From an uncultured Paracoccaceae bacterium (lineage in GTDB: Bacteria > Pseudomonadota > Alphaproteobacteria > Rhodobacterales > Rhodobacteraceae), in the NCBI GenBank assembly GCA_947503965.1, contig CANNFU010000003.1:310001-374000 (forward strand): a stretch of 64,000 bases of DNA. Reading direction: 5' to 3'. Below are positions 27,595-36,587 of the stretch, piece after piece. The notes below the pieces were generated by a model that did no database searches, had not been told where the DNA came from, and worked only from the letters and a program-made list of their open reading frames with translations. The stretch's first letter is position 1, and every line of letters begins with the position of its first letter. The position numbers and the translations under genes were made by a program.

Positions 27595-27630
27595 AAAAGG
27601 GCGCATTCCCGAGAGGGGATGCGCCTTTTT
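27595..27630 (+). terminator. Rho-independent terminator after the PQQ dehydrogenase
   Basis: A stem built on GGCGCAT paired with ATGCGCC, extended by CCC/GGG next to a short loop, is followed by TTTTT at 27626-27630. It lies 21 bases after the stop and should insulate the regulator genes. Confidence 0.8.
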
Positions 27631-27688
27631 CGCCTCTTAGACCTTTGGCGAATTGGCAGCATATCAGGCCAGTGATTATACTGCCGAT

Positions 27689-28390
27689 ATGGAGACAGCT
27701 ACACATACCCCGTCATCCGCCATGCGCCCCAAAACCCCAAAAGGCTGGGCGCTGATCATCGACGATCATCCGCTGTTTTGCGATGCGCTTGAACTGACGC
27801 TGCGCGCGATGGGGGAATTCACCGAGGTCGAGACCGCCGACAGTATGGAGGCCGGGTTGAGCATGCTGGATGGTGCGCCCGCACCGGCGCTGATCCTGCT
27901 GGACCTTAATCTGCCCGATGTCAGTGGCCTTGACGGGCTGATCCGCATCAAACGCTGCGCTGACAAATCCCCTGTCGTGATCGTGTCTTCGGTCACCGAC
28001 AACGCCATCATCAACGGTGCAATAGCGGCCGGCGCATCGGGCTTTGTGCCGAAACATTCCGGGCGCGCCGTTTTCAAAGAGGCATTGGCCGAGATCGCCA
28101 ATGACGGCGTCTATACGCCCAGCGGCTTTGTCGAGCCTGAGACAAGCACGGATCAGGCGCAAGTCATGGCGCGCCTGTCATCGCTGACCAATCAGCAGGG
28201 CCGTATTCTTGAGCTTATCTGCGAGGGCAAGTTGAACAAGCAGATCGCCTATGACCTGTCGATTGCAGAAGGAACGGTCAAGGCGCATGTGACGGCAATC
28301 ATGCGCAAGCTGGGTGTTCAGCGCCGCACGCAGGCCGTTCTGGTCGCGCAAGAGGCGCGCTATTTTAACACCTTGCCAAATTCAAATTGA
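27689..28390 (+). CDS. LuxR/NarL family response regulator
   Basis: A 233-residue two-component regulator. The receiver domain carries the acidic pocket DDHPLF near the front, phosphoacceptor Asp72 (LLDLNLPDVSG), the Ser switch (IVSSVTD) and Lys in FVPKHSG. The C-terminal HTH (LTNQQGRILELICEGKLNKQIAYDLSIAEGTVKAHVTAIMRKL) is standard LuxR type. The start codon is uncertain because no good ribosome site is seen before ATG 27689 or 27722. The FIST and hybrid kinase genes follow on the same strand. Similar regulators (EraR/ErbR/AgmR group) control PQQ ethanol oxidation in pseudomonads, and the PQQ enzyme next door fits. Confidence 0.9.
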   Translation: METATHTPSSAMRPKTPKGWALIIDDHPLFCDALELTLRAMGEFTEVETADSMEAGLSMLDGAPAPALILLDLNLPDVSGLDGLIRIKRCADKSPVVIVSSVTDNAIINGAIAAGASGFVPKHSGRAVFKEALAEIANDGVYTPSGFVEPETSTDQAQVMARLSSLTNQQGRILELICEGKLNKQIAYDLSIAEGTVKAHVTAIMRKLGVQRRTQAVLVAQEARYFNTLPNSN

Positions 28391-28426
28391 GCATCCTATC
28401 CTGTTTGGCAGGGAGGACTGCACAAA

Positions 28427-29578
28427 ATGACGCCGACGTTTACGTCGCCGCAAAGCCTGTTATGCAAGGCGCAGGTTCACTGTGGGACAACAGCGCCTGT
28501 GCGCGCTTTGCAAGCCCAGCTTGGCGATCAGCGGCTTTCCTTGTTGGTGCTGTTTGTAACCCCGCAAACCGATTTCGAAGCCGTTGTTGCGGAGGCTGAA
28601 CATCTTTATCCGGACACCGATGTTGTCGCCTGTACCACGGCAGGCGAAATCGGCGCGGCCGGGTATCAGGAAGGTCTTATCGTCGCGGTTGGGTTTCCCG
28701 ATACCGATTTTGCCTCAAGATCTCTGGCTTTCCCCGATCTGAATGATTTCGCCGCCGAGGCCGAGACTGACCGCATCGCGCAAGAACGGGTCGCGTTGCA
28801 GGAAACCAGGCGCGAGATGGAGAATGGCTTTGCCTTTCTGATAGTTGACGGGCTGTCGCTGCGCGAGGATACGCTGACGGCCACGATTTCACCGGCACTG
28901 CGTGACATGCCGCTTTTTGGTGCGTCTGCCGGGGATGGCACCGATTTTCAAAAGACGATGGTGGCACTGAACGGACATGTTTTGCCGAACGGGGCTGTTC
29001 TGAACCTGATCCGAAGCATCCACAGGACAGAGGTTTTCAGCCTTGATCACCTTGTGCCCTCGGACATCCAGATGGTTGTCACAGATGCCGATCCCGAGCG
29101 GCGGATCGTCAAATCAATCAATGCGGAACCTGCCGCCCGCGAATATGCCCGGATCGTGGGCAAGGACCCCGATCAGCTTGATCGGTTCACCTTTGCCTCG
29201 CATCCGGTGGTCGTGCGTATCGGTGGCGATCACCATGTGCGCGCGATCCAGCAGGTCAACGAAGCAGGAGAGCTGGTGTTCTTCTCGGCCATCGACGAAG
29301 GTATGGTTCTGACGGTCGCCGAGCCTGCCAATATGGTCACCCATTTGCGCGAAAAGTTGGAGCAACTGTCCCGTACCAGCGGCTTTACCGAAATCATCGG
29401 CTGCGATTGTATCCTGCGCCGGATCGAAGCCGAACAGATGCAGATGACGCGCGATCTGTCTGACGTTCTGGCGCAATACAACGTGACCGGATTTTCCACA
29501 TATGGTGAACAGATCGGGCCCTTGCACGTCAATCAGACGATGACAGGCGTTGCCTTTTATCGGCAAGAGGCCGTCTAG
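28427..29578 (+). CDS. FIST-domain sensor protein (NosP-like)
   Basis: A 383-residue cytosolic protein. The FIST N-domain spans about 30-220 (VVACTTAGEIGAAGYQEG and PLFGASAGDG are typical), and the FIST C-domain about 225-365, ending in TGFSTYGEQIGPLHVNQT. FIST proteins bind small ligands. NosP members bind heme and nitric oxide and regulate an adjacent NahK-type kinase. Here the kinase gene begins four bases after the stop, supporting the same partnership. I cannot confirm the heme-ligating histidine by eye. A GGGAGGA ribosome site precedes ATG 28427. Confidence 0.88.
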   Translation: MTPTFTSPQSLLCKAQVHCGTTAPVRALQAQLGDQRLSLLVLFVTPQTDFEAVVAEAEHLYPDTDVVACTTAGEIGAAGYQEGLIVAVGFPDTDFASRSLAFPDLNDFAAEAETDRIAQERVALQETRREMENGFAFLIVDGLSLREDTLTATISPALRDMPLFGASAGDGTDFQKTMVALNGHVLPNGAVLNLIRSIHRTEVFSLDHLVPSDIQMVVTDADPERRIVKSINAEPAAREYARIVGKDPDQLDRFTFASHPVVVRIGGDHHVRAIQQVNEAGELVFFSAIDEGMVLTVAEPANMVTHLREKLEQLSRTSGFTEIIGCDCILRRIEAEQMQMTRDLSDVLAQYNVTGFSTYGEQIGPLHVNQTMTGVAFYRQEAV

Positions 29579-29582
29579 CCCC

Positions 29583-31835
29583 ATGTCGATCATCAATCAA
29601 AATGACCCGATTGAGCGGCAGAATGAAAAGCTGGTCCAGATTGCCCAATCGCTGATGCGCCGGGTTGAACAGAAAAGCGATCAATCCGGGCTTGCCTATC
29701 AGCAATTCGAACGTGCGGCGTTGCTGGAAACCCAGGTCAGACAACGTACAAAGGAACTCGAACGGACGCTTGATCTGCTGCAAGAGTCTAACGCCCAGCT
29801 TGAACGGGCCAATGTCGAGACCGAACGCGCGCGCGCGAATATCACCGAAGCGATTGAAACGATCGACGAAGGCTTTGCGCTTTTTGATCATGATGAACGG
29901 CTGGTCTTGTTCAACAGCCGGTTTTGCCGTGACATTGCCGATATTCCCGAGAACCTGTTCGAGGGGCTTCATTTCAACGATTATGTTGGTCTGATATCGC
30001 GCAGCAAGCATCTGGCGATCCCTGAGGGACAAACGCCCGAGGATTGGGCATCCAAACGGCTGGCACGGCACAGCCGCGATCACGTCGTCTTCAACGTGCG
30101 TCTGATGTGGAATCGCTGGTTGCAGATCAGTGAACATCGCACCGCGCGCGGTGGTACTGTAATTCTGCAGACTGACGTCACTGACATGATGCGTTCGGAA
30201 CGCAAAGAGCGTGACAAGATGCTCGATCGGCAGGCCAAAATCCTGCAAGCCACGCTGGACCACCTGAACCAGGGTGTGTGCATCTTTGACCATAACAACC
30301 GACTGGTTGGCTGGAACAAGACGATGAATCGTATTCTGGCGATTCCGCCGACGCCGGGCATTCAGGATCTGCCGTTTTCCGAACTGCTGAAAAAGCTTGA
30401 GAATGAACTGACTTTTCACGGCGATTTTGACCACAGCCGCTTGATCAACTGGGCCAACAAGCGGTCCCGCCGCGGCCGCATCGCGTTTGAGATCACGCGC
30501 GGCGATGATCAAACGCTAAGTGTGTTCGGTCAGGAAATGCCGGATCGGGGTTTTGTCATCAGTTTCACAGATGTCACCGCCGAACGCGAGGCGGCGCGCG
30601 TCCTATCCGAAATGAACGAAACACTGGAACGCGGTGTGATCGCCCGAACCGAAGAACTGGGCGAGGCGCTTGCCGAGGCGGAGCGTGCCAACGCATCGAA
30701 ATCGCGCTTTGTCGCTGCCGCGAGCCACGACCTGCTGCAGCCCCTGTCTGCGGCCAAGTTGTTCATGTCATCTCTGTCGGATCAATTGCAGGACCCCGGC
30801 GCGCTTGCGGTATTGGGAAAGGCCGAGAATGCGCTGTTGGGTGTCGAGAATATTATCGAGGCGTTGCTTGATATCTCGAAACTTGATGCCGGCAAGGCGA
30901 CTTTTGATGTTCGAGCGGTTCCACTGTCTGCGATCCTGTCGCCACTGCGTGATGAGCTGACGCCGGTCGCGCAGAACAAGGGACTTGACCTGACGATTGT
31001 CGACAGCAGCCTGAGCGTCGTCAGCGATCCCGGTTATCTGCGCCGGATCATACAGAATCTGATTGCAAATGCCGTGAAATATACGCTGACAGGCCGGGTC
31101 ATTGTTGGCGTACGCCGCAACGGTGGATCTGCACGGATCGAGGTATGGGATACCGGTCCTGGGATTGCCGAAGGGGATCGCGCCACCATCTTTCAAGAAT
31201 TCGAACGTCTCGATCAGCCCAACAAGAACGATGGGCTTGGACTTGGGCTGGCCATCGTTGAACGTGCGGCCAAAGCGTTGAACCACGATCTGAGCCTTTG
31301 GTCCCGTGTTGGCAGGGGCAGTTGCTTTTCGATTAATATTCCCATTGCTGAAACCTGTCAGACATATGGCCGTGGGGTGCGTAAGGTGGCTGCGGACTGG
31401 GGTAACGCGCTTGATGGCATGATTGTTCTGCTTGCTGAAAACGACATCGCTTTCGCCAACGCCATGACATTGATGATTGAAAGCCACGGTGCCGAAGTGC
31501 TGTTGGCCCATAACGCCCAAGACGCCATTGATTTGCTGAACGAGATACAATTGGTGCCCGACGTTTTGTTGCTCGACTACCAGCTTGGGTCGGGGGCGTC
31601 TGGTCTTGATCTGTATCGTGACCTCTGTGCGCGACATGGGATAGTGCCGGCCGCGATCATCTCGGCGGATCGGAGCAAAGAATTGCAGCAGGCCTGTGCC
31701 GATCTGTCACTTCGTCTGCTGGCCAAACCAGTGGATAAGGAAAAGATCCTTGGATTTTTGTCAGGTATCCAGCAATCCGAGGGGTGCGGTGCAGTTCCCA
31801 GTGCGGGAAGCAGCGTTAGTTCGAAACGTCACTGA
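29583..31835 (+). CDS. Hybrid sensor histidine kinase with two PAS domains (NahK/ErcS'-like)
   Basis: A 750-residue soluble kinase without membrane helices. Residues 1-85 form a coiled coil, followed by two PAS domains with EAIETIDEGFALFDHDERLV near residue 90 and LDHLNQGVCIFDHNNRLVGW near 225. The HisKA site is His382 (AASHDLLQPL), then comes a HATPase (NLIANAVKYT, DTGPGI, GLGLGLAI), and a C-terminal receiver has phosphoacceptor Asp665 (LLLDYQLGSG). This order matches NahK/ErcS' kinases, which take input from a FIST protein. Input is therefore probably from the preceding FIST protein, and output to the LuxR-type regulator or a phosphotransfer protein elsewhere. The ATG at 29583 is just after the FIST stop. 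Confidence 0.9.
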   Translation: MSIINQNDPIERQNEKLVQIAQSLMRRVEQKSDQSGLAYQQFERAALLETQVRQRTKELERTLDLLQESNAQLERANVETERARANITEAIETIDEGFALFDHDERLVLFNSRFCRDIADIPENLFEGLHFNDYVGLISRSKHLAIPEGQTPEDWASKRLARHSRDHVVFNVRLMWNRWLQISEHRTARGGTVILQTDVTDMMRSERKERDKMLDRQAKILQATLDHLNQGVCIFDHNNRLVGWNKTMNRILAIPPTPGIQDLPFSELLKKLENELTFHGDFDHSRLINWANKRSRRGRIAFEITRGDDQTLSVFGQEMPDRGFVISFTDVTAEREAARVLSEMNETLERGVIARTEELGEALAEAERANASKSRFVAAASHDLLQPLSAAKLFMSSLSDQLQDPGALAVLGKAENALLGVENIIEALLDISKLDAGKATFDVRAVPLSAILSPLRDELTPVAQNKGLDLTIVDSSLSVVSDPGYLRRIIQNLIANAVKYTLTGRVIVGVRRNGGSARIEVWDTGPGIAEGDRATIFQEFERLDQPNKNDGLGLGLAIVERAAKALNHDLSLWSRVGRGSCFSINIPIAETCQTYGRGVRKVAADWGNALDGMIVLLAENDIAFANAMTLMIESHGAEVLLAHNAQDAIDLLNEIQLVPDVLLLDYQLGSGASGLDLYRDLCARHGIVPAAIISADRSKELQQACADLSLRLLAKPVDKEKILGFLSGIQQSEGCGAVPSAGSSVSSKRH

Positions 31836-32174
31836 CCCGGATCGTCACATTACAGACCCAACAGGTGAAGCCGTACGGACGTTGTCGGTCGTGGCGTTGG
31901 AAAAAGCCAATACCGTTTGCAGACAAATAAATCGGCGCTTGAACAAAGCGCACAGACGGCCTGCGCGCTGGCATCCAACAGATCAGAATTGGCTGCTTTA
32001 CCATGATGCAGCAAGACACCTGGCACAGTTTACGCTGGGTCTGGTCTGTCGGCGCGCGTGTTGGCTTCAAATGTTTGCAGTTATCTGACAATTTCTATCA
32101 GAAAAGGTTTACAGCCCCGTTGAAACGACTAAAACCGTTTCCTGAGTAAAACACTCATAAAAGGATTCGACAGG
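31836..32174. other. Intergenic region before the iron binding protein gene
   Basis: No gene stands out in these 339 bases. The last 80 bases before the iron-binding protein are AT-richer and likely contain its promoter. CTGACAATTTCTATCAG near 32085 is an imperfect inverted repeat. I did not find a clear Irr or RirA box. Confidence 0.35.
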
Positions 32175-33197
32175 ATGAACTCTCTCAAAACAAGGGCAAT
32201 TCTTGCCCTGACTGCCTCAACCCTTGCGACAACGGCTGTCGCGGATGGCGTATTGAACCTCTATTCGTCCCGCCACTACGATACTGATGAACGTCTGTAT
32301 TCCGACTTTACCGATTTGACCGGAATCACGATCAATCGCATCGAAGGCAACGCGGATGAGTTGATTGCCCGGATGGAAGCAGAAGGCGCAAATTCACCCG
32401 CCGACGTTTTGCTGACGGTCGACACATCCCGGCTGGAACGCGCAAAGGAAGCGGGTATCCTGCAATCCATTGATAGCGAAATCCTCGAAGCCCGTATCCC
32501 CGAGGCGCTGCAGGATGCCGATAACCAATGGTTTGGCTTCAGCCAGCGTGCGCGGATCATCTTTTACGACAAAAATGACGTAACCAACCCACCTACGGAT
32601 TACGTATCGCTTGCTGATCCGGCTTATGAGGGCATGGTGTGCCACCGGTCCTCAACAAACGTCTATTCGCAAACGCTGCTGTCCGCCGTGATTGAAAACC
32701 ATGGTGAAGAGGCCGCCAAAGGCTGGGCGCAGGGTGTTGTGAACAACTTTGCCCGCGCCCCGCAGGGTGGTGACACCGACCAGTTGCGCGGTCTGGTATC
32801 AGGCGAATGTGATATCGCGATCTCGAACACCTATTACTTTGCCCGCGCGCTGCGCAAAGATGTCGACGGGCTGGACGGTGACGCGCTGACCAATATCGGG
32901 TGGGTCTTTCCCGCGCAGAATGCCGAAGGCGCACATATGAACCTGTCGGGTGGTGGTGTGGCCGCAAATGCACCCAACCGCGACAATGCGATCGCTTTCC
33001 TTGAATATCTGGCTTCGGATCAGGCGCAGCAATACTTTAGCGCCGGCAACGACGAATATCCCGGCGTGCCTGGTGTGGGCCTGTCCCCCTCTGTTGCGGC
33101 CCTTGGCCTGTTCCGCCCCGACGCGGTGGATCTGAGCGCTGTCGCCAAGAACCTGCCTGCCGCACAGGTCATATTCAACGAGGTTGGTTGGGAGTAA
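32175..33197 (+). CDS. Ferric iron ABC transporter, periplasmic binding protein (FbpA/FutA type)
   Basis: A 340-residue secreted protein. The signal peptide ends near TAVADGVLN. LNLYSSRHYDTDERLY is the conserved first strand, and the adjacent tyrosines in SNTYYFARAL are the iron ligands of this family. It should bind bare Fe(III) in the periplasm. The permease lies downstream in the opposite direction, with a shared terminator between, which is unusual because the set is normally co-directional. No ATPase gene of the set is present in the window. Confidence 0.92.
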   Translation: MNSLKTRAILALTASTLATTAVADGVLNLYSSRHYDTDERLYSDFTDLTGITINRIEGNADELIARMEAEGANSPADVLLTVDTSRLERAKEAGILQSIDSEILEARIPEALQDADNQWFGFSQRARIIFYDKNDVTNPPTDYVSLADPAYEGMVCHRSSTNVYSQTLLSAVIENHGEEAAKGWAQGVVNNFARAPQGGDTDQLRGLVSGECDIAISNTYYFARALRKDVDGLDGDALTNIGWVFPAQNAEGAHMNLSGGGVAANAPNRDNAIAFLEYLASDQAQQYFSAGNDEYPGVPGVGLSPSVAALGLFRPDAVDLSAVAKNLPAAQVIFNEVGWE

Positions 33198-33220
33198 GTC
33201 CCCTACGACATACCCAGCCC

Positions 33221-33248
33221 GGGGGGTGCGGCGACAGCTGCGCCCCCC
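33221..33248. terminator. Bidirectional terminator hairpin
   Basis: GGGGGGTGCGGC and GCTGCGCCCCCC pair around a GACA loop, with two wobble pairs, between the convergent iron-binding and permease genes. A T-rich tail (TATTTATT) follows on the plus strand. Confidence 0.75.
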
Positions 33249-33251
33249 TAT

Positions 33252-34910
33252 TTATTGGCCTTCGCGCCCAATCCGACGACACAAAAGGATCACCGGGATC
33301 AGCCCGATGGCCGCGATCACAAGGCTGGGCACCGCCGCACCGCTTAATCTTTCGTCAGAGGCAAGGCGATGCGCCTGCACCGCAAGTGTGTCGTAGTTGA
33401 ACGGTCGCATGATCAGCGTGGCGGGCAGTTCCTTCATCACGTCAACGAAAACGATCAATCCCGCAGTCAACAGGCTGGTCCGCAGCATCGGCATATGAAC
33501 CCGTCGCACCATTCCGGGCATATCCTGCCCCAATGTCCGCGCTGCCGCATCCATATTCGGCCCGACCGAGGCGATCCCCCCTTCATAGGCTCCGATGGCG
33601 GCAGCCAGAAAACGGATCATATAGGCACTGATCAGCAGCCAGATCGACCCCGTGAACAAAAGCCCGGTTGAGATGTTGAAATTCGCCCGCATCCATGCGT
33701 CCAGCGTGTTGTCGAACAGGGCGAAAGGTACCAGCAATCCCACCGCGATGACGCCACCGGGCACCGCATAGCCGATCCGCCCCATGTAAAGCGAAAAGGC
33801 TGTCAGCCGTGTTGCCTGAACCCGATGCAATGTACCCAGCATCAATGCCGCCAGTACCGTCAACACGGCCGCGATCCCTGCAAGCGTGACCGAGTTTCTG
33901 ATAAACCCAAGGTAGCGCGGACTCAGCAGGTTCTGCTCTGATCCCAGCGCCATGATGCCAAGGGTAATCACGGGGACCAGCACGCCGAGGGCGACAGGCA
34001 GAAAGCAAAACACAAAGGCCCCGATCTGTTTCCTGCGGTTCAGCCTGATCCGTTGCATGGGGGCCTTTTTGCGTCCATCGGTATAGGCCGCGTCGCCGCG
34101 ACTGGCACGCTCAAGAAACGCAAGCAGCAATGCGAAGGCCAGCAGGCCCAAGGCCAGTTGCGCCGCCGCCGCGCGATCCGCCATCGTGAACCAGCTTGTG
34201 TAGATACCGACTGCAAAGGTCTGCACACCAAAATAGGCGACCGTGCCGAAATCCGCGATGGTCTCCATCGCGACAAGCATGACGCCAGATGCAATGGCCG
34301 GGCGCGCCATCGGCAAGGACACCGTCAGAAACGCCCGGAACGGGGATTTGCCCAGCACCCTGGCGGCCAGAAATGCGGTTGCACCTTGGGCAGTAAAGGC
34401 CGCCCGCGCCAGCAGGTAAACGTAAGGGTACAGCACCAGTGTCAGCATCGCGGCCGCCCCGCCGAGTGATCGGATTTCGGGGAACCAGTAATCCCGCGGC
34501 CCCCAACCCATGACGTCGCGCAAGGTTGATTGGACGACACCGGGATGGTCAAGGACATGCGTGTAGCCATACGCCAGCACATAGGCAGGAAAAGCCAGCG
34601 GGATCGCCAGCGCAATTTCCAGCCAGCGCCGCCCTCGAAACTCGGTCATGGTAACAAGCCATGCGGCCCCTGTGCCGATCACCGCACTGCACGTCATTAC
34701 GATGATCAGCAACGCAAAGGTGGTGTAGGTGTAGCGGGCCAACACCGTCCCGGCGAGGTGTTGCAGCGTGTCAATTGAACCGGTCAGCGCGGCGGCCAAA
34801 ACGCCCAGATGCGGCAGGATACAAAGCGCTGTGACGAAACCGACAAGGCCATAGATTGCGGGCGTCGCCAAACCGCGCAAGGATCGCCTTTGAAGGACCT
34901 GAATGCTCAT
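33252..34910 (-). CDS. Ferric iron ABC transporter, fused permease (FbpB type)
   Basis: A 552-residue inner-membrane protein containing two tandem permease halves with about twelve helices. Each half ends in an EAA-type loop: RVLGKSPFRAFLTVSLPMARPAI in the first, and RTLGQDMPGMVRRVHMPMLRTSL in the second. MRPFNYDTLAVQAHRLASDE near the C-terminus is typical of iron permeases. Two-in-one permeases of this size belong to the FbpB/SfuB group. The ATPase that must energise it is not nearby. It is convergent with its binding protein and 42 bases from the GST gene downstream of that strand's SBP terminator. Confidence 0.9.
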   Translation of the reverse strand: MSIQVLQRRSLRGLATPAIYGLVGFVTALCILPHLGVLAAALTGSIDTLQHLAGTVLARYTYTTFALLIIVMTCSAVIGTGAAWLVTMTEFRGRRWLEIALAIPLAFPAYVLAYGYTHVLDHPGVVQSTLRDVMGWGPRDYWFPEIRSLGGAAAMLTLVLYPYVYLLARAAFTAQGATAFLAARVLGKSPFRAFLTVSLPMARPAIASGVMLVAMETIADFGTVAYFGVQTFAVGIYTSWFTMADRAAAAQLALGLLAFALLLAFLERASRGDAAYTDGRKKAPMQRIRLNRRKQIGAFVFCFLPVALGVLVPVITLGIMALGSEQNLLSPRYLGFIRNSVTLAGIAAVLTVLAALMLGTLHRVQATRLTAFSLYMGRIGYAVPGGVIAVGLLVPFALFDNTLDAWMRANFNISTGLLFTGSIWLLISAYMIRFLAAAIGAYEGGIASVGPNMDAAARTLGQDMPGMVRRVHMPMLRTSLLTAGLIVFVDVMKELPATLIMRPFNYDTLAVQAHRLASDERLSGAAVPSLVIAAIGLIPVILLCRRIGREGQ

Positions 34911-34951
34911 CCGTTTCGATTAGCCTGTTTTGCCCTTGTGCGGCAATCTGA

Positions 34952-35614
34952 TTATTTCTGTCGGGAAACCGGGGGGTCGGCCTTTTTCAGATAACCCGCC
35001 ATGGCAGGGGCATAGGCGGCAAGTTCGGTTTGCACGGCTGGAAAGGTGTTCAGATGCCGGTCATATGCAACAACCCGGTCCGGCCAGCTTACCGGCAGGT
35101 TCAACGCAGTCTCGAACGCTTTGATCCATGCAAAGCACACGGCAAACCCGCAATCACACAGCCACAGCGTCCCCTTTGGCAGGTCTTCCAGTGAAAGCAG
35201 TAGGTCCAGGGATGATAAGGCCTTGTTGATTGCAGCGGCGGCGACAAGAACGGCCTCCGGGTCGCGTGTCTCATAGGCTACATGCGGGTAAAGCTGCCGC
35301 AGGGCGGGTTCCAGCCGCGTATCATGCAGCCGCCCCTTTTCGCGAACCTTGGCGCGGGCCTTGATCGTGTCTGGTAGCATCGGGGTGTCGAGAAACGCCT
35401 CTTCGAGATATTCGGCGATGGCTTCTGAATCAGCCAGCATGAACCCATCATGGATCATCGCGGGCAGGTTACCCGATGGGACGATAGCCCTGTACTCTGC
35501 TGATCCATAACCGCCGGGCGGGGGCAGATCGTTCCACGCCAACTGTTTGTGCCGCAACAGCACCCGCAGCTTGGCACAATACAGCGACACCGGTTCGGAA
35601 TAGATCGTCAGCAT
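34952..35614 (-). CDS. Glutathione S-transferase family protein
   Basis: A 220-residue protein with a thioredoxin-fold N-domain: LTIYSEPVSLYCAKLRVLLRHK, then the cis-Pro SGNLPAMI and the glutathione-contact LADSEAIAEYLEE. A helical C-domain follows from about residue 85. The ATG at 35614 behind AAGGATGAG gives the standard start; a longer frame runs back through the terminator hairpin and is rejected. Substrate unknown; no linked catabolic gene. Confidence 0.9.
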   Translation of the reverse strand: MLTIYSEPVSLYCAKLRVLLRHKQLAWNDLPPPGGYGSAEYRAIVPSGNLPAMIHDGFMLADSEAIAEYLEEAFLDTPMLPDTIKARAKVREKGRLHDTRLEPALRQLYPHVAYETRDPEAVLVAAAAINKALSSLDLLLSLEDLPKGTLWLCDCGFAVCFAWIKAFETALNLPVSWPDRVVAYDRHLNTFPAVQTELAAYAPAMAGYLKKADPPVSRQK

Positions 35615-35629
35615 TGGCTCATCCTTGAC

Positions 35630-35660
35630 ATAAAAAGACCGGCCAGGACACTGGCCGGCC
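35630..35660 (-). terminator. Rho-independent terminator after the amino-acid-type binding protein
   Basis: On the minus strand, eight-base arms CCGGCCAG and CTGGCCGG with a four-base loop (35639-35658) are followed by TCTTTTT. It separates the binding-protein gene at 35681 from the GST gene. Confidence 0.8.
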
Positions 35661-35680
35661 CGATCTGGCATGCGGGATGC

Positions 35681-36460
35681 CTATTCAGCGATCAGCTGCC
35701 ATTTCGCGCCCAGTTCTTCAAAAAAGCCCTGTTCCTGCTTCAGTGCGATCCATGTGTTCACATAGTTGATCCAGACCTGATCGGCCTGCGGCAGGAGCAT
35801 TGCAATGGGTGTCGGCGCGCGACCTTCCTCGACCGGGACAATCATCATCTGGTCGTATTGCGCGACAAGTTTGTTTGCCTCGACATTGGATGTGATATTG
35901 GCGTCGGCCCGGCCTGACAGCACTTCCTGAAAATCACGGGCCGGGGCCTCCACGATGCGGTGGATGGCGTTGGGGAAAAACTCTTTGACCTGCGTCTCTT
36001 GGGTCGTGCCCAGTGTTGCCGCGACTGACACATCTGGCGCATTCAGGTCATCCCAGCTGGAAAACCGGTCTGCGTTTTCTTTCAGGATCAGCGGCACAGT
36101 GACTAGCGAAAAATAGCTGTCTGAATATCCTGCCGCCTTGGCCCGGCTTGCGGAAACAGAGGCCGATCCGGTGATGTGGTACTGGCCAGATGTCACACCG
36201 CTGACAAGGGTTTTCCAATCGGTTGGTACAAATTCAACTTCGACGCCCAGATCAGCGGCAAGTGCGGTCATGACGTCGATATCATACCCAGTGTAACCAT
36301 TCGTCGTGATATCGCGCATGGTCATCGGGTTCCAATCGCCCGTTGTGCCGACCTTCAACACGCCGGATGACAGGATGTCGTTCAACGCAGATTGTGCATG
36401 TGCCTGAACTGCGCTGATTGCCAATAGGGCAGTCGTCGCGACGATCTTAAATAACTTCAT
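35681..36460 (-). CDS. Polar amino acid-type ABC transporter, periplasmic binding protein (SBP family 3)
   Basis: A 259-residue secreted protein with a signal peptide ending at AHAQSALN. VLKVGTTGDWNPMT and GYDIDVMTALAADLGVEVEFVP are the family 3 front, and ITGSASVSASRAKAAGYSDSYF carries the arginine that usually holds a carboxylate. It is divergent from the ATPase and permease genes, with a 127-base shared promoter region. Ligand could be an amino acid or, given the sulfonate genes downstream, another small anion. Confidence 0.9.
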   Translation of the reverse strand: MKLFKIVATTALLAISAVQAHAQSALNDILSSGVLKVGTTGDWNPMTMRDITTNGYTGYDIDVMTALAADLGVEVEFVPTDWKTLVSGVTSGQYHITGSASVSASRAKAAGYSDSYFSLVTVPLILKENADRFSSWDDLNAPDVSVAATLGTTQETQVKEFFPNAIHRIVEAPARDFQEVLSGRADANITSNVEANKLVAQYDQMMIVPVEEGRAPTPIAMLLPQADQVWINYVNTWIALKQEQGFFEELGAKWQLIAE

Positions 36461-36587
36461 GGGTTTCCCTTTTCACCAGATCATTGATAGCTAGTGTGCC
36501 TGACCTGTTTGGAAATGCAAAGCATGCGACAACGCCGTGCACAGCCATTCAGACACATGTCTGTGAGATACGAGCGAAAGAGCGTTG

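Noticed and set aside
25826-27706. A 626-codon open frame antisense to the PQQ dehydrogenase
   Set aside because: It mirrors a gene with clear motifs and signal peptide, has no family motif and crosses a terminator; it is a high-GC antisense shadow.
29529-30512. A 327-codon open frame antisense to the hybrid kinase
   Set aside because: Opposite strand carries a fully motif-supported PAS and kinase gene; no ribosome site or motif here.
30768-31637. A 289-codon open frame antisense to the kinase and receiver region
   Set aside because: Same reason: shadow of a well-supported gene.
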